DNA of 64,000 nt from Brumimicrobium ulvae (GTDB lineage Bacteria; Bacteroidota; Bacteroidia; Flavobacteriales_D; Crocinitomicaceae). Below the pieces are notes generated by a model. The model did not search any database. It was given only the letters and a program-made list of their open reading frames with translations, and had not been told where the DNA came from. This document shows positions 17,531 to 26,830 of the stretch, in pieces (positions within the stretch are counted from its first letter, which is position 1; the number at the start of each line of letters is the position of its first letter). Position numbers and translations under genes: made by a program. The stretch is from positions 186,001 to 250,000 of the forward strand of contig NZ_CANNGT010000005.1 of NCBI RefSeq assembly GCF_947504225.1, in the 5' to 3' direction.

Positions 17531-17578
17531 TTAAAACGTTTCTTGAGTCTCAAACCATTTCCTGTCATTCAAAAAAAC
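17531..17578 (-). pseudogene. Fossil of the purL 3' end
   Basis: Read on the minus strand this gives VFLNDRKWFETQETF followed by a stop, aligned to the true PurL C-terminus AFVNARKWIEEK. The similarity continues without gaps into the terminator on its left (17486-17530), so about 95 bp resemble the end of purL plus its terminator at 18275-18370, with roughly three quarters of positions identical. To its right the similarity stops just before the toxin gene. It is a diverged duplicate purL tail, not a gene. Confidence 0.75.
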
Positions 17579-17592
17579 CTTTCGTTCATGTA

Positions 17593-17892
17593 CTATTCAG
17601 GTGTTCTCTCTGGACTTTGTCGATTAGAAAAGAATGAAATAATTTCGATTTGATTTTTGTTCACTTTGTAATACATAGTATTGTACTTTTTGATTACAAC
17701 CTTTCTGATTTCAAGCGATTCGGAAATAGGAAATAGTTTAGGTTTTTTTGATATTAGTTGAAGTACCTGATCTATTTCTAATGAAAGATTTTTCATTTCT
17801 CTCGGTGTAAAGTTTAGCTCTAAATACTCATAAGTGTCAGCTAATTCAGATAAAGCGTGATCAGTCCAAAAAATGTTATAACCACTTTCCAT
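17593..17892 (-). CDS. RelE/ParE-superfamily toxin
   Basis: 99 residues. The pattern IFWTDHALSELADTYEYLE near the start and a C-terminal strand pair with YYKVNKNQIEIISFF match the ParE/RelE toxin fold. Such toxins inhibit gyrase (ParE) or cleave mRNA on the ribosome (RelE); the sequence does not decide which. It overlaps the antitoxin gene upstream by 17 bp. The pair sits between two copies of the purL 3' end. The C-terminus (RQSPERTPE) is extended. Confidence 0.82.
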   Translation of the reverse strand: MESGYNIFWTDHALSELADTYEYLELNFTPREMKNLSLEIDQVLQLISKKPKLFPISESLEIRKVVIKKYNTMYYKVNKNQIEIISFFSNRQSPERTPE

Positions 17893-18109
17893 ATATCTTT
17901 TTTGCTTCTGAATTTGGTTTTAATTTCCCATTATCAGCATCAGATAATCCTAATTCAATTGATTTTTTCTCAGGATCAGACAATTCATCTGACCAATCTT
18001 TAGTTTCACTGCGTCTCAATTCAATTATTTTTTGAATCAAATCACCATCCTCCAAAGTCGTTAACCATTGAATCAGTTCAATTTTGGCATTTTGAATATT
18101 CATTTCCAT
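17876..18109 (-). CDS. Antitoxin of the ParE-type pair
   Basis: 77 residues, acidic and helical, without an obvious DNA-binding motif in the visible sequence. The N-terminal part (IELIQWLTTLEDGDLIQKIIELR) looks like a short helical dimerisation region and the C-terminal half (DEL...KSIELGLSDADNGK) resembles the toxin-wrapping tail of short antitoxins found in Bacteroidota. It starts 160 bp downstream of the purL terminator and overlaps the toxin gene by 17 bp. The function follows from gene pairing. Confidence 0.78.
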   Translation of the reverse strand: MEMNIQNAKIELIQWLTTLEDGDLIQKIIELRRSETKDWSDELSDPEKKSIELGLSDADNGKLKPNSEAKKIYGKWL

Positions 18110-18272
18110 AAATCAAAGATATAGGATTTAATTTAAGATAACAAAAGGGCTAATGCAAATCTGATTCTTGATTAACTTTTACCATTATTTATTATCTGTG
18201 AATGTTGGAAATCCTGCCATGATATGACAATTGGTTGTTTCAATTATTTACAACCAATGTCGCTAAAACCAC

Positions 18273-18307
18273 AAAAAAAAAAGGAGTCTCATTGCTGAAA
18301 CTCCTTT
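18273..18307 (-). terminator. Terminator of purL (copy B)
   Basis: AAGGAGT and ACTCCTT pair around TCTCATTGCTGAA; on the minus strand the stem is followed by ten T residues. It begins 23 bp after the purL stop codon and is the twin of the element at 17486. Confidence 0.85.
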
Positions 18308-18329
18308 TCTAAATATATATGCAAAATGC

Positions 18330-21300
18330 TTACTTCTCCTCAATCCACTTTCTAGCATTCACAAATGCCTCCAACCAAGGAGTCACTTCGTCTTTTCTGC
18401 CATCTGGATAGTTCGCCCAGTTCCATTGGAAAGTAGAACGTTCGATGTGTGGCATCGTTACCAAGTGTCTTCCTGAAGCGTCGCACATCATCGCGGTGTT
18501 GAAATCTGAACCATTTGGGTTCGCTGGATAGTGTTCGTATCCGTATTTCGCTACGATGTTGTATTTGTCTTCGCTGTAAGGTAAATCAAATTTTCCTTCA
18601 CCGTGTGAAATCCAAACTCCTAATGTTGTTCCAGCTAATGAAGAAAGCATTACAGAGTTGTTTTCTTGGATTTTCACAGAAGTGAACCCACTTTCGTGTT
18701 TTTTAGAATCGTTGTAGGTCATTTTTCCGTGCTTGTCGTGGTCTGGGTTGACTAAATCTAGTTCCATCCATAATTGACAACCATTACAAATTCCCACTGA
18801 AAGTGTGTCTTCACGTTTGAAGAAATTTTCCAAAGCTGCTTTTGCTTTTTCATTGTGTAAGAAAGCACCGGCCCAACCTTTTGCAGAACCCAAAACATCA
18901 GAGTTAGAGAATCCTCCAACTGCTCCGATAAATTGAATGTCTTCTAAATTTTCACGTCCCTCAATCAAGTCCGTCATGTGTATGTCTTTCACATCAAACC
19001 CAGCCAAATACATTGCATTGGCCATTTCTCGCTCACTGTTACTTCCTTTTTCTCGTAAAATAGCCGCTTTAGGACGTGCTTTTGTCGTGTCTAATTCTGG
19101 AAGCTTTCCTGTGAAATGCTCTGGGAAAGTATAATTTAACGCTTGATTTTTATAGTTTTCGTAACGGTCTTTTGCTAATCCGTTTGCCGTTTGTTTTTGG
19201 TCTAGTAAATAAGAAGTTTTAAACCAAGTATCACGCAATTCGGAAACGGTCATTGTGAAGGCATCTGTTCCGTTGATGATGCTCACAAAATCGTTTTCTA
19301 CTACTTTTCCAATTTCGTGGAAGGTGATGTTGTTTGCCTCTAATTCTTTCGCTACACTCGCATCTTTCGCTTGGAAAACAATTCCTGAATTCTCAGCAAA
19401 CAAGATTTTAAATGAATCTTCTTCTTTTAATGATGTTAAATCATATTCTGCTCCGATGTTGTTATCGGCAAAACACATTTCCAATAGGGTAGTGATTAAC
19501 CCTCCTGAAGCCACGTCATGGCCAGCAATGATGTGTTCTTTTTGAATTAAATCTTGAATGGTGTTGAAAACCGTTTTTACATATCCAGCGTCTTTTACAT
19601 CTGGTGCTTCATTTCCGAGTTTTCCAATAATTTGAGAGAATGAACTTCCGCCCAATTTGAAATCATCCTGTGAAATGTTAATGTAGTAAATTGGACCGCC
19701 TTCTTTTTTGAAAACAGGCTCAACTACTTTTGAGATCGCATTACAATGTCCAGCTGCTGAGATGATTACTGTTCCTGGAGATATTACTTCATCATCAGGG
19801 TATTTTTGTTTCATCGATAAAGAATCCTTTCCTGTAGGAACATTGATTCCCAAAGCGATTGAAAAATCGGAAACCGCTTCGACTGCTTTGTACAAACGTG
19901 CATCTTCACCTGGGTTTTTACACGGCCACATCCAGTTAGCAGATAATGATACGCTTTTTAAACCTTCTTCTAAAGGTGCCCAAATGATGTTGGTTAAAGA
20001 TTCTGTAATTGCATTTCTACTTCCAGCAGCAGGATCAATTAGTGCAGCAATAGGAGCATGTCCGATTGTAGTGGCAACTCCTTCTTTCCCTTTGTAGTCC
20101 AAGGCCATCACCCCAACGTTATTCAAAGGCAATTGTAAGGGACCAGCACATTGTTGTTTGGCTACTTTACCCCCCACACAGCGGTCTACTTTATTCGTTA
20201 ACCAATCTTTTGAAGCCACTGCTTCTAGTTGTAATAACTGGTCTAAGTAGTCGTAAAATTTTTCTTTTTTGTAATCCAGATCAGAATAAACACGTTTTAC
20301 TGTGCTGTCTGTCATGATTGTTTTTGGTGAACTTCCAAACATATCAATCAGTGCCAAGTCCATAGGCTTTTCACTTGTGGTTTTTGATTCGAAAGTAAAA
20401 CGATTGTTGTTTTTTACGTCTCCAACGGTGTACATTGGCGAACGTTCACGATCTGCAATTTTTTGAAGTGTCTCTATATGCTTTTCAGCAATCACAAGCC
20501 CCATACGTTCTTGAGATTCGTTTCCGATAATTTCTTTTGCAGAAAGCGTTGGGTCTCCAACTGGAAGTTTATCCAAATCGATTAATCCTCCAGTATCTTC
20601 AACCAATTCACTTAGGCAGTTCAGGTGACCACCTGCACCATGGTCATGAATTGAAACGATGAGGTTTTCATCACTTTCAACCATTCCACGAACAGCATTA
20701 GCTGCACGTTTTTGCATTTCTGGGTTAGAGCGTTGTACCGCGTTCAATTCGATTCCTGAAGAAAACTCTCCAGTATCAGCACTTGAAACTGCTGCACCCC
20801 CCATTCCAATACGGTAGTTTTCACCACCTAAAATGACGATTTTATCACCGTCTTTTGGCGTGTCTTTTATTGCTTGATCTGCTTTCCCGAATCCAATTCC
20901 ACCGGCTTGCATGATGACTTTATCGAAACCTAATTTTCTCAGGTCAGCATCAGCATGTTTATTGTCCTTATCATGGTGTTCGAAGGTTAAAACAGAACCT
21001 GAAATTAAAGGTTGACCAAATTTATTTCCGAAATCTGAAGCACCATTCGACGCTTTGATTAAAATATCCATTGGCGTTTGGTACAACCATTTTCTTTCTT
21101 CGAAAGCTTGCTCCCATGGACGTTCTTTCTCTAGTCTAGAATAAGAAGTCATGTAAACCGCTGTTCCTGCTAAAGGCAAAGAACCTTTTCCGCCGGCTAA
21201 TCGGTCTCTAATTTCTCCTCCAGAGCCTGTTGCAGCACCGTTGAATGGCTCCACAGTTGTTGGGAAATTATGTGTTTCAGCTTTTAATGAAATAACTGAT

Positions 21301-22016
21301 TCGAAATCTTTGATGTTGTAATATTCAGGAATATCAGCACGTAAAGGTGCGAATTGCTCCACTTTTGGTCCTTTTACAAAAGCGACATTATCCTTATAAG
21401 CAGAAACAATTCCGTTTGGATTTTTATTTGACGTGTCACGAATCATTCTAAACAATGATTTGTCTTTTTCTTCTCCATCAATAACAAAAGTCCCATTAAA
21501 AATCTTGTGGCGACAGTGCTCTGAATTCACTTGTGAAAATCCAAAAACTTCTGAATCTGTTAAAGGACGACCGATTTTCTCGGACATATTTTCCAAATAT
21601 TCAATTTCTTCGTCGTTCAATGCCAAACCTTCTTTTTCGTTATAGGCTGCAATGTCTTCGATTTCCAAAATGGGTTCTGGTTCGATTTGAATGTCAAATG
21701 AACCTTGGTGAAGTCCATTGTATTTTTCAGAAATCATAGGGTCGAAATCTTTGGTGTCTTTATCTACCGCTTGAAATTCTTCAATACGAATGATGTCAGA
21801 GATCCCCATGTTCTGTGTAATCTCAACTGCATTGGTGCTCCAAGGACTAATCATAGCCGCACGTGGTCCAACAAAAAAAGCATCGAGAGATGCTTGTTCT
21901 ATTTTTGGCGCGTCGCCAAATAACCACACCAATTTAGCAGTGGTCTCAGTTGATAATTCTTTTGTTGTTTGAACAGCAAATACTTTACCGTTTGTGTTTC
22001 CAAAGAAATGAATCAT
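18330..22016 (-). CDS. purL: Phosphoribosylformylglycinamidine synthase, large single-chain type
   Basis: 1228 residues. It converts FGAR to FGAM in purine synthesis using ATP and glutamine. The FGAM synthetase core (about 170-930) contains FGFSQVNSEHCRHKIFNG and the paired AIRS-type folds. The C-terminal glutaminase domain (about 975-1228) contains the nucleophile Cys in VGICNGCQLW and the His/Glu triad region (LPHIERSTFQWN). The start at 22016 (MIHFFGN) is the first ATG with the conserved N-terminal domain. Single-gene unit with its own terminator. Confidence 0.97.
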   Translation of the reverse strand: MIHFFGNTNGKVFAVQTTKELSTETTAKLVWLFGDAPKIEQASLDAFFVGPRAAMISPWSTNAVEITQNMGISDIIRIEEFQAVDKDTKDFDPMISEKYNGLHQGSFDIQIEPEPILEIEDIAAYNEKEGLALNDEEIEYLENMSEKIGRPLTDSEVFGFSQVNSEHCRHKIFNGTFVIDGEEKDKSLFRMIRDTSNKNPNGIVSAYKDNVAFVKGPKVEQFAPLRADIPEYYNIKDFESVISLKAETHNFPTTVEPFNGAATGSGGEIRDRLAGGKGSLPLAGTAVYMTSYSRLEKERPWEQAFEERKWLYQTPMDILIKASNGASDFGNKFGQPLISGSVLTFEHHDKDNKHADADLRKLGFDKVIMQAGGIGFGKADQAIKDTPKDGDKIVILGGENYRIGMGGAAVSSADTGEFSSGIELNAVQRSNPEMQKRAANAVRGMVESDENLIVSIHDHGAGGHLNCLSELVEDTGGLIDLDKLPVGDPTLSAKEIIGNESQERMGLVIAEKHIETLQKIADRERSPMYTVGDVKNNNRFTFESKTTSEKPMDLALIDMFGSSPKTIMTDSTVKRVYSDLDYKKEKFYDYLDQLLQLEAVASKDWLTNKVDRCVGGKVAKQQCAGPLQLPLNNVGVMALDYKGKEGVATTIGHAPIAALIDPAAGSRNAITESLTNIIWAPLEEGLKSVSLSANWMWPCKNPGEDARLYKAVEAVSDFSIALGINVPTGKDSLSMKQKYPDDEVISPGTVIISAAGHCNAISKVVEPVFKKEGGPIYYINISQDDFKLGGSSFSQIIGKLGNEAPDVKDAGYVKTVFNTIQDLIQKEHIIAGHDVASGGLITTLLEMCFADNNIGAEYDLTSLKEEDSFKILFAENSGIVFQAKDASVAKELEANNITFHEIGKVVENDFVSIINGTDAFTMTVSELRDTWFKTSYLLDQKQTANGLAKDRYENYKNQALNYTFPEHFTGKLPELDTTKARPKAAILREKGSNSEREMANAMYLAGFDVKDIHMTDLIEGRENLEDIQFIGAVGGFSNSDVLGSAKGWAGAFLHNEKAKAALENFFKREDTLSVGICNGCQLWMELDLVNPDHDKHGKMTYNDSKKHESGFTSVKIQENNSVMLSSLAGTTLGVWISHGEGKFDLPYSEDKYNIVAKYGYEHYPANPNGSDFNTAMMCDASGRHLVTMPHIERSTFQWNWANYPDGRKDEVTPWLEAFVNARKWIEEK

Positions 22017-22170
22017 TATATGTGTTGTTAGAATGTTATTTTATAGTTGCAAATTTAATCTTTTTAAATGATGTTTTAGTTATAAAATTGGATTTAAAAG
22101 AGGTGTAGTTGCAAGGTATGGTTAATTCATGCGGAACGCGTTACATTTTGTCGAGTTGAACAGAGTTCTG

Positions 22171-23407
22171 AGCCCGTTTAGATTGTCTCAAATCTGAAAG
22201 ATTACTCTTTAGAATTGATATATCTAATATTTGTAATTGTTGTTTCCAATCAGCTTTGTGTAATCAAACGCCCTGAAGGTGCAGTTTTTTCCAACCCAAT
22301 GGCATCGCCTTGGGTTGGAATACTACTCAATGCGCTATCGCCCTGAAGGGGCAGCTCAACTCTTTCACGAACCAACTCTTTGCACTATAATGGTTTGTTT
22401 GTATTGTTTTTTGAATTGCCCTTTCAGGGCGCTGGAATATCTTCATTAATCAGCAGGACGCTTTGCATCCTGCTGAGATGATTTGGGCCTTCAGCCCGTT
22501 TAAATTGTCTTAAATCTGAAAGATTACTCTTTTAAATAGATATATCTAATATTTGTAATTGTTGTTTCCAATCAGCTTTGTGTAATCAAACGCCCTGAAG
22601 GGGCAGTTTTTCCAACCCAATGGCATCGCCTTGGGTTGGAAAACTACTCAATGCGCTATCGCCCTGAAGGGGCAGCTCAACTTTTTCATGAACCAACTCT
22701 TTTCACTATAATGGTTTGTTTGTATTGTTTTTTTCGAGTTGCCCTTTCAGGGCGCTGGAATATCTTCATTAATCAGCAGGACGCTTTGCATCCTGCTGAG
22801 ATGATTTGGGCCTTCAGCCCGTTTAGATTGTCTAGTATCTGAAAGATTACTCTTTAGAATTGATATATCTAATATTTTTAATTGTTGTTTCCAATCAGCT
22901 TTGTGTAATCAAACACCCTGAAGGGGCAGTTTTTTCCAACCCAATGGCATCGCCTTGGGTTGGAAAACTACTCAATGCGCTATCGCCCTGAAGGGGCAGC
23001 TCAACTTTTTCATGAACCAACTCTTTTCACTATAATGGTTTGTTTGTATTGTTTTTTGAGTTGCCCTTTCAGGGCGCTGGAACATCTTCATTGATCAGCA
23101 GGACGGTTTGCATCCTGCTGAGATGATTTGGGCCTTCAGCCCGTTTAGATTGTCTTGTATCTGAAAGATTAATCTTTAGAATTGATATATCTAATATTTT
23201 TAATTGTTGTTTCCAATCAGCTTTGTGTAATCAAACGCCCTGAAGGGGCAGTTTTTTCCAACCCAATGGCATCGCCTTGGGTTGGAAAACTACTCAATGC
23301 GCTATCGCCCTGAAGGGGCAGCTCAATTCTTTCACGAACCAACGCTTTGCACTATAATGGTTTGTTTGTATTGTTTTTTGAATTGCCCTTTCAGGACACT
23401 GGAATAT
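22171..23407. repeat. Four tandem copies of a ~322-bp non-coding repeat
   Basis: Unit starts (marked by AGCCCGTTTA/AGCCCGTTTAA) lie near 22171, 22493, 22816 and 23138, giving periods of 322, 323 and 322 bp; the fourth ends near 23407, about 50 bp short. Each unit holds several hairpin-forming segments: CCAACCCAATGG...CCTTGGGTTGG, GCCCTGAAGGGGC with its partner GCCCTTTCAGGGC, and AGCAGGACG...CATCCTGCT. Copies differ by only a few bases. Short open frames (MRYRPEGAAQ...) appear in two units but are byproducts. The region 22017-22170 to the left shows nothing else. Confidence 0.92.
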
Positions 23408-23430
23408 CTCAAAACGCTTCCTTTCCAACT

Positions 23431-25680
23431 CTACCCAAAACTTTCTTGGTATTTCTCTATGGATTTTTTTAGGTTATGCGATAAAGAAACTAGCCAAATG
23501 AGTTGATTACTGACAAGGTGTGCTTCTTGAAGTTCATGTAAATCTTCTTTGTCTATTTTTAAAACGCCTTCTTTTATACTCTCATCTCGCTCTTGAGATA
23601 AAATTTGATAGCTTTCCAATAACTTTTCTTTAGCCGCTTTAATGTTTCCATGAGGGTGAACCTTGAATTGATAAGAGTCATCTAATAGACTGATTGTTTT
23701 TGATAAAGTATTGGCAGTTTTAGCAAATAGTGCTTTGGTTTCTTGAGAAATCGGAGTTGTTTTATGACTTTGAATAAAGCTTCCCAAAGAAGCAATTCCT
23801 GATAGAATGGTTTGATTCAAAGTAACAACTCCATAGATTAATCGAAATTCAATTTGTTTTGATTTGGGATCTTGCGTAATTCTTTGAAAAGCAGCACTAA
23901 GTTCACTTAATGCTAAAAATGCTTCTTTCCGGGCGACCTTATACGGAATTTGGTTGTTGTCTTTGTCTGCATAAAAGGCTTGAGTCGCTTTTAAATAAGC
24001 TTTGTTTTTTGCAATTGCGTTCACCAATATTGTTTTGATGTTCAGCACTTCCCAGGTGGGGAATAAGGTGTAAATTGCCGCGTAAGAAATGAAACCTCCT
24101 AAAATGGTATCGAAAATACGGTATTGAATGACTGCAAAGGCGTTGGGAGTAATGAAAGAATAAACAAAGACCACATTTAAGGTGATGAATGCCGCAGCCC
24201 ATCTGTAATTTTGTTGAATCAGAGCAAATCCTAAAATTAATGAAGACACTGCTAGTACTCCATAAACAATTGGGTTTTGGGTAAGTATAACAATACCAAA
24301 TGCAATGGCACCTCCGATGACGGTTCCTATGATTCTGTCTTTTGCGCGTTCTTTTGTTAACCCATAGTTTGGGCGTAAGATAACCAGCACGGTTAACATG
24401 ATCCAATACGCATTTTGTATTTCAAAAAGATTACCCAATACATACGCAAAAACCATGGCGATGGTTAGCCTAAGCGCATGTCTGAAAATCACCGAATGAA
24501 TGAAAAGGTGCTGGAGTAAAATTTTTGGTCTGTACTCTTGTAAGGTTAAGAATTGTTTTGCCTCGCTTCTCTTTAATGTCACTTTTGAGGTTCCACTAAT
24601 GTTTACCAAAGCATAACGGATGGCCTCAACTTCTTGCAGGATTTGCTTTTGGAAATCATGAAGATTACGCATCATTAAAGCACTCTCACGAGCTTGTGGA
24701 AGTTTATAAATAGAAATATAATTGGCTATTGCATGATGTGCTTCGAGTAAACATTGTTCGATTTGCTTTTTATCAGGAACCTCTCCCTTGGTAATGAGTA
24801 CATGCGATAATTGTATCAATTGCTCTCCCATAGAGACATTGAGTTGACTAAATTTCTTAAGGTGAACACTGTCCTTTCCAAATAATTCGTCAAATTTCTC
24901 ATAGTCCCAGCTATTTGCAATCACCAATTCATAGATATCAATAATTGAAATAAAAATCAACAAGCGTTTTTCATCAAAATGAGAACGGCCAGATCGTTTT
25001 CTGCTGGCCAATAATAACTCTCTTAGCGTTTCATGTTTTTCATTGATTTGAGCTTGTAAAACGAAAGTGACTTTTGTGTTATCATGTCTGTTGGGCACAT
25101 CGATTAATAATTTAGCACGAAGTTTCAAATACTCACCTGTCAATTTTAAAGTTTCAGAAAGCAACTGGTCATCGTCCTTGTTGGGAATGATTTTATGAAA
25201 AATAATCGAAGCTAAAAGATACCAAAGTCCACCAAGTAAAATCAATACTCCGTGCAACCATATTTCGTATGGAGTAGAATCGTCAACAGCGAGGGCCAAA
25301 ACCATTGCCAGTAATCCTGAGAATCCAACCAAAGAACCTCTAAAACCGTATGCAGAAAGAAAAGAAATTCCAAAAGTTAGGGCGCTGATGAGGACGAGCA
25401 CCAAAGCAAAATTAGGTTTGGTAAAGAGGATGACTATGGTTACAAATACAGTAAGGGCTATACTAATCAGTGTTCCAATTACTTTTCTACGTAGGCTTCC
25501 AGGAACATCACTTGGAGCATTCAAAAAGGCTCCAAAAACAAATGCTGGAGCAAGACTGAAATATCCTAAGGCATTAAAAGTAAGAAGAGGAATGATTAAA
25601 GACGCTGTAATTACTACACCTCTAAAGAAGTGTGAACTTTTGACGAATAGTTCAAGTTGAGAACGTCTATTTTTTGTCAT
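23431..25680 (-). CDS. FUSC-family (YccS/YhfK-like) inner-membrane protein
   Basis: 749 residues with two sets of about six hydrophobic helices (about 20-165 and 395-540), each followed by a cytoplasmic helical domain, the arrangement of the YccS/YhfK branch of the FUSC family. The second membrane set contains MLTVLVILRPNYGLTKERAKDRIIGT, the conserved FUSC motif. Related proteins (AaeB, aluminium-activated malate channels) export aromatic acids or anions, but YccS-type proteins have no settled substrate. Its 3' end abuts the tandem repeat region. Confidence 0.88.
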   Translation of the reverse strand: MTKNRRSQLELFVKSSHFFRGVVITASLIIPLLTFNALGYFSLAPAFVFGAFLNAPSDVPGSLRRKVIGTLISIALTVFVTIVILFTKPNFALVLVLISALTFGISFLSAYGFRGSLVGFSGLLAMVLALAVDDSTPYEIWLHGVLILLGGLWYLLASIIFHKIIPNKDDDQLLSETLKLTGEYLKLRAKLLIDVPNRHDNTKVTFVLQAQINEKHETLRELLLASRKRSGRSHFDEKRLLIFISIIDIYELVIANSWDYEKFDELFGKDSVHLKKFSQLNVSMGEQLIQLSHVLITKGEVPDKKQIEQCLLEAHHAIANYISIYKLPQARESALMMRNLHDFQKQILQEVEAIRYALVNISGTSKVTLKRSEAKQFLTLQEYRPKILLQHLFIHSVIFRHALRLTIAMVFAYVLGNLFEIQNAYWIMLTVLVILRPNYGLTKERAKDRIIGTVIGGAIAFGIVILTQNPIVYGVLAVSSLILGFALIQQNYRWAAAFITLNVVFVYSFITPNAFAVIQYRIFDTILGGFISYAAIYTLFPTWEVLNIKTILVNAIAKNKAYLKATQAFYADKDNNQIPYKVARKEAFLALSELSAAFQRITQDPKSKQIEFRLIYGVVTLNQTILSGIASLGSFIQSHKTTPISQETKALFAKTANTLSKTISLLDDSYQFKVHPHGNIKAAKEKLLESYQILSQERDESIKEGVLKIDKEDLHELQEAHLVSNQLIWLVSLSHNLKKSIEKYQESFG

Positions 25681-25848
25681 TGCTATGAGTAAAGTCCAAA
25701 GATAGTAAATCTGTGGTTTAAGTAGTTGGGATTATTTCGTAATTAAAAGAACGACAAAAAAAATCATTATGAAAAGTTTGAATATTCCTATTCTTAAATT
25801 CAAAATGTATTCTTGTAATTGCTTAAGTTTGCTTCTAAAGCTATACTT

Positions 25849-26466
25849 ATGAAATATTTATTTCTTATTGTTGTTATTTTTATAGTGAATAATGCACGTT
25901 CGCAGCAAATAGAAAAAGAGGGTAAGATAAATCATACATTTTTATTCTCAGCAGGGATGTTTGCTCAGACTGAATTTGGGTCAAGCTACGACCACATAGG
26001 TGCTGCCTATTCTCTTTCGTACCAAGCTTATTTTCCTAATCGTTTTATTATAGGTTTATACTTTCTAAGTGACCGGGCCAGTTATAAAACAACCAATAAA
26101 ATTGAGCAATTTCCCAGTCTGCGAAAAATGACAGGCTATTCAGCTGGAATTCAACTGGGGTTTCATATTGTGAAAGGAAAAAAAATAGACTTTTCAATTA
26201 CTACTGTTCCTCATTTTAATTTACAAGAATATTTTATTCAATATTATAATGAAAAAGAAGGGATTTATAAGGAACAGAAAAGAGCCGAAAATCTCTATTT
26301 TGTGCCCATCATGGCATGGCGTTTTGAACTTTATTATAAGTTTAATCAAACCCATAGTTTAGGGCTGACAGCAGATACACACATAGATATGATTCCACTT
26401 GATACTGACTTTACTATATTGGGACGGTTGTTACTTACCTATCGAATAAAAATTTCTCGTAATTAA
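25849..26466 (+). CDS. Secreted outer-membrane beta-barrel-like protein
   Basis: The ATG at 25849 gives a signal peptide (MKYLFLIVVIFIVNNARSQ), so it is preferred over an upstream TTG at 25819. About 205 residues remain, with repeated amphipathic strands (FLFSAGMFAQTEF, YSLSYQAYFPNRFIIGLYF, FELYYKFNQTHSLGLTAD) typical of small outer-membrane barrels. It ends in a basic tail rather than an aromatic residue. No family is recognised and neighbours give no clue. Confidence 0.65.
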   Translation: MKYLFLIVVIFIVNNARSQQIEKEGKINHTFLFSAGMFAQTEFGSSYDHIGAAYSLSYQAYFPNRFIIGLYFLSDRASYKTTNKIEQFPSLRKMTGYSAGIQLGFHIVKGKKIDFSITTVPHFNLQEYFIQYYNEKEGIYKEQKRAENLYFVPIMAWRFELYYKFNQTHSLGLTADTHIDMIPLDTDFTILGRLLLTYRIKISRN

Positions 26467-26553
26467 TCATCCATAAAGCAGTTGATTCTTATAGATTTAT
26501 ATTTTACCTAACGAAATATACTTTTTACTCCTATGAAATGAATTTTATATCAC

Positions 26554-26561
26554 TACTTTTG
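26554..26561 (+). promoter_or_regulatory. Bacteroidota -7 element (TACTTTTG) before the cobalamin riboswitch
   Basis: TACTTTTG matches TAnnTTTG and is followed by GCGCC, as at ndk. Transcription would begin just ahead of the riboswitch aptamer. Confidence 0.6.
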
Positions 26562-26570
26562 CGCCACATT

Positions 26571-26725
26571 TTGGTTTCACTTTGTGAATGAAAAGGGAAT
26601 GCTGTGAAAATCAGCAACTGTTCCCGCAACTGTAAAAGTTCGTATTTAATTGAGAATACCACTGACTGTCACCCGACAGTTGGGAAGGTTTAATTAAAGA
26701 GCTAAGTCAGGAGACCTGCCAGGAT
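26571..26725 (+). ncRNA. Cobalamin (B12) riboswitch
   Basis: The order of conserved blocks is right: AAAAGGGAAT, then CAACTGTTCCCGCAACTGTAA, split by convention into the P6-linked TTCCCGCAACTGTAA, a hairpin CCCGACAGTTGGG-type region, and the B12-box-like core GTCAGGAGACCTGCC at 26706-26720. A following segment (about 26761-26800) folds around TCTGGCCAGA and runs into a T-rich tract, the probable expression platform. The controlled gene starts at 26831. Confidence 0.93.
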
Positions 26726-26830
26726 GTAAATAATTCGCTTTCGGAGAAAAAGTAGAATGAGAGACAGTCTGGCCAGATGTCTGCACACTCTATCGTTTTT
26801 CCATTTTATTAATTTTTAATCATTTATAAA

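Noticed and set aside
22636-23506. Short frames beginning MENYSMRYRPEGAAQ in the tandem repeats
   Set aside because: The same frame appears because the DNA repeat is duplicated; it is interrupted in other units and overlaps hairpins.
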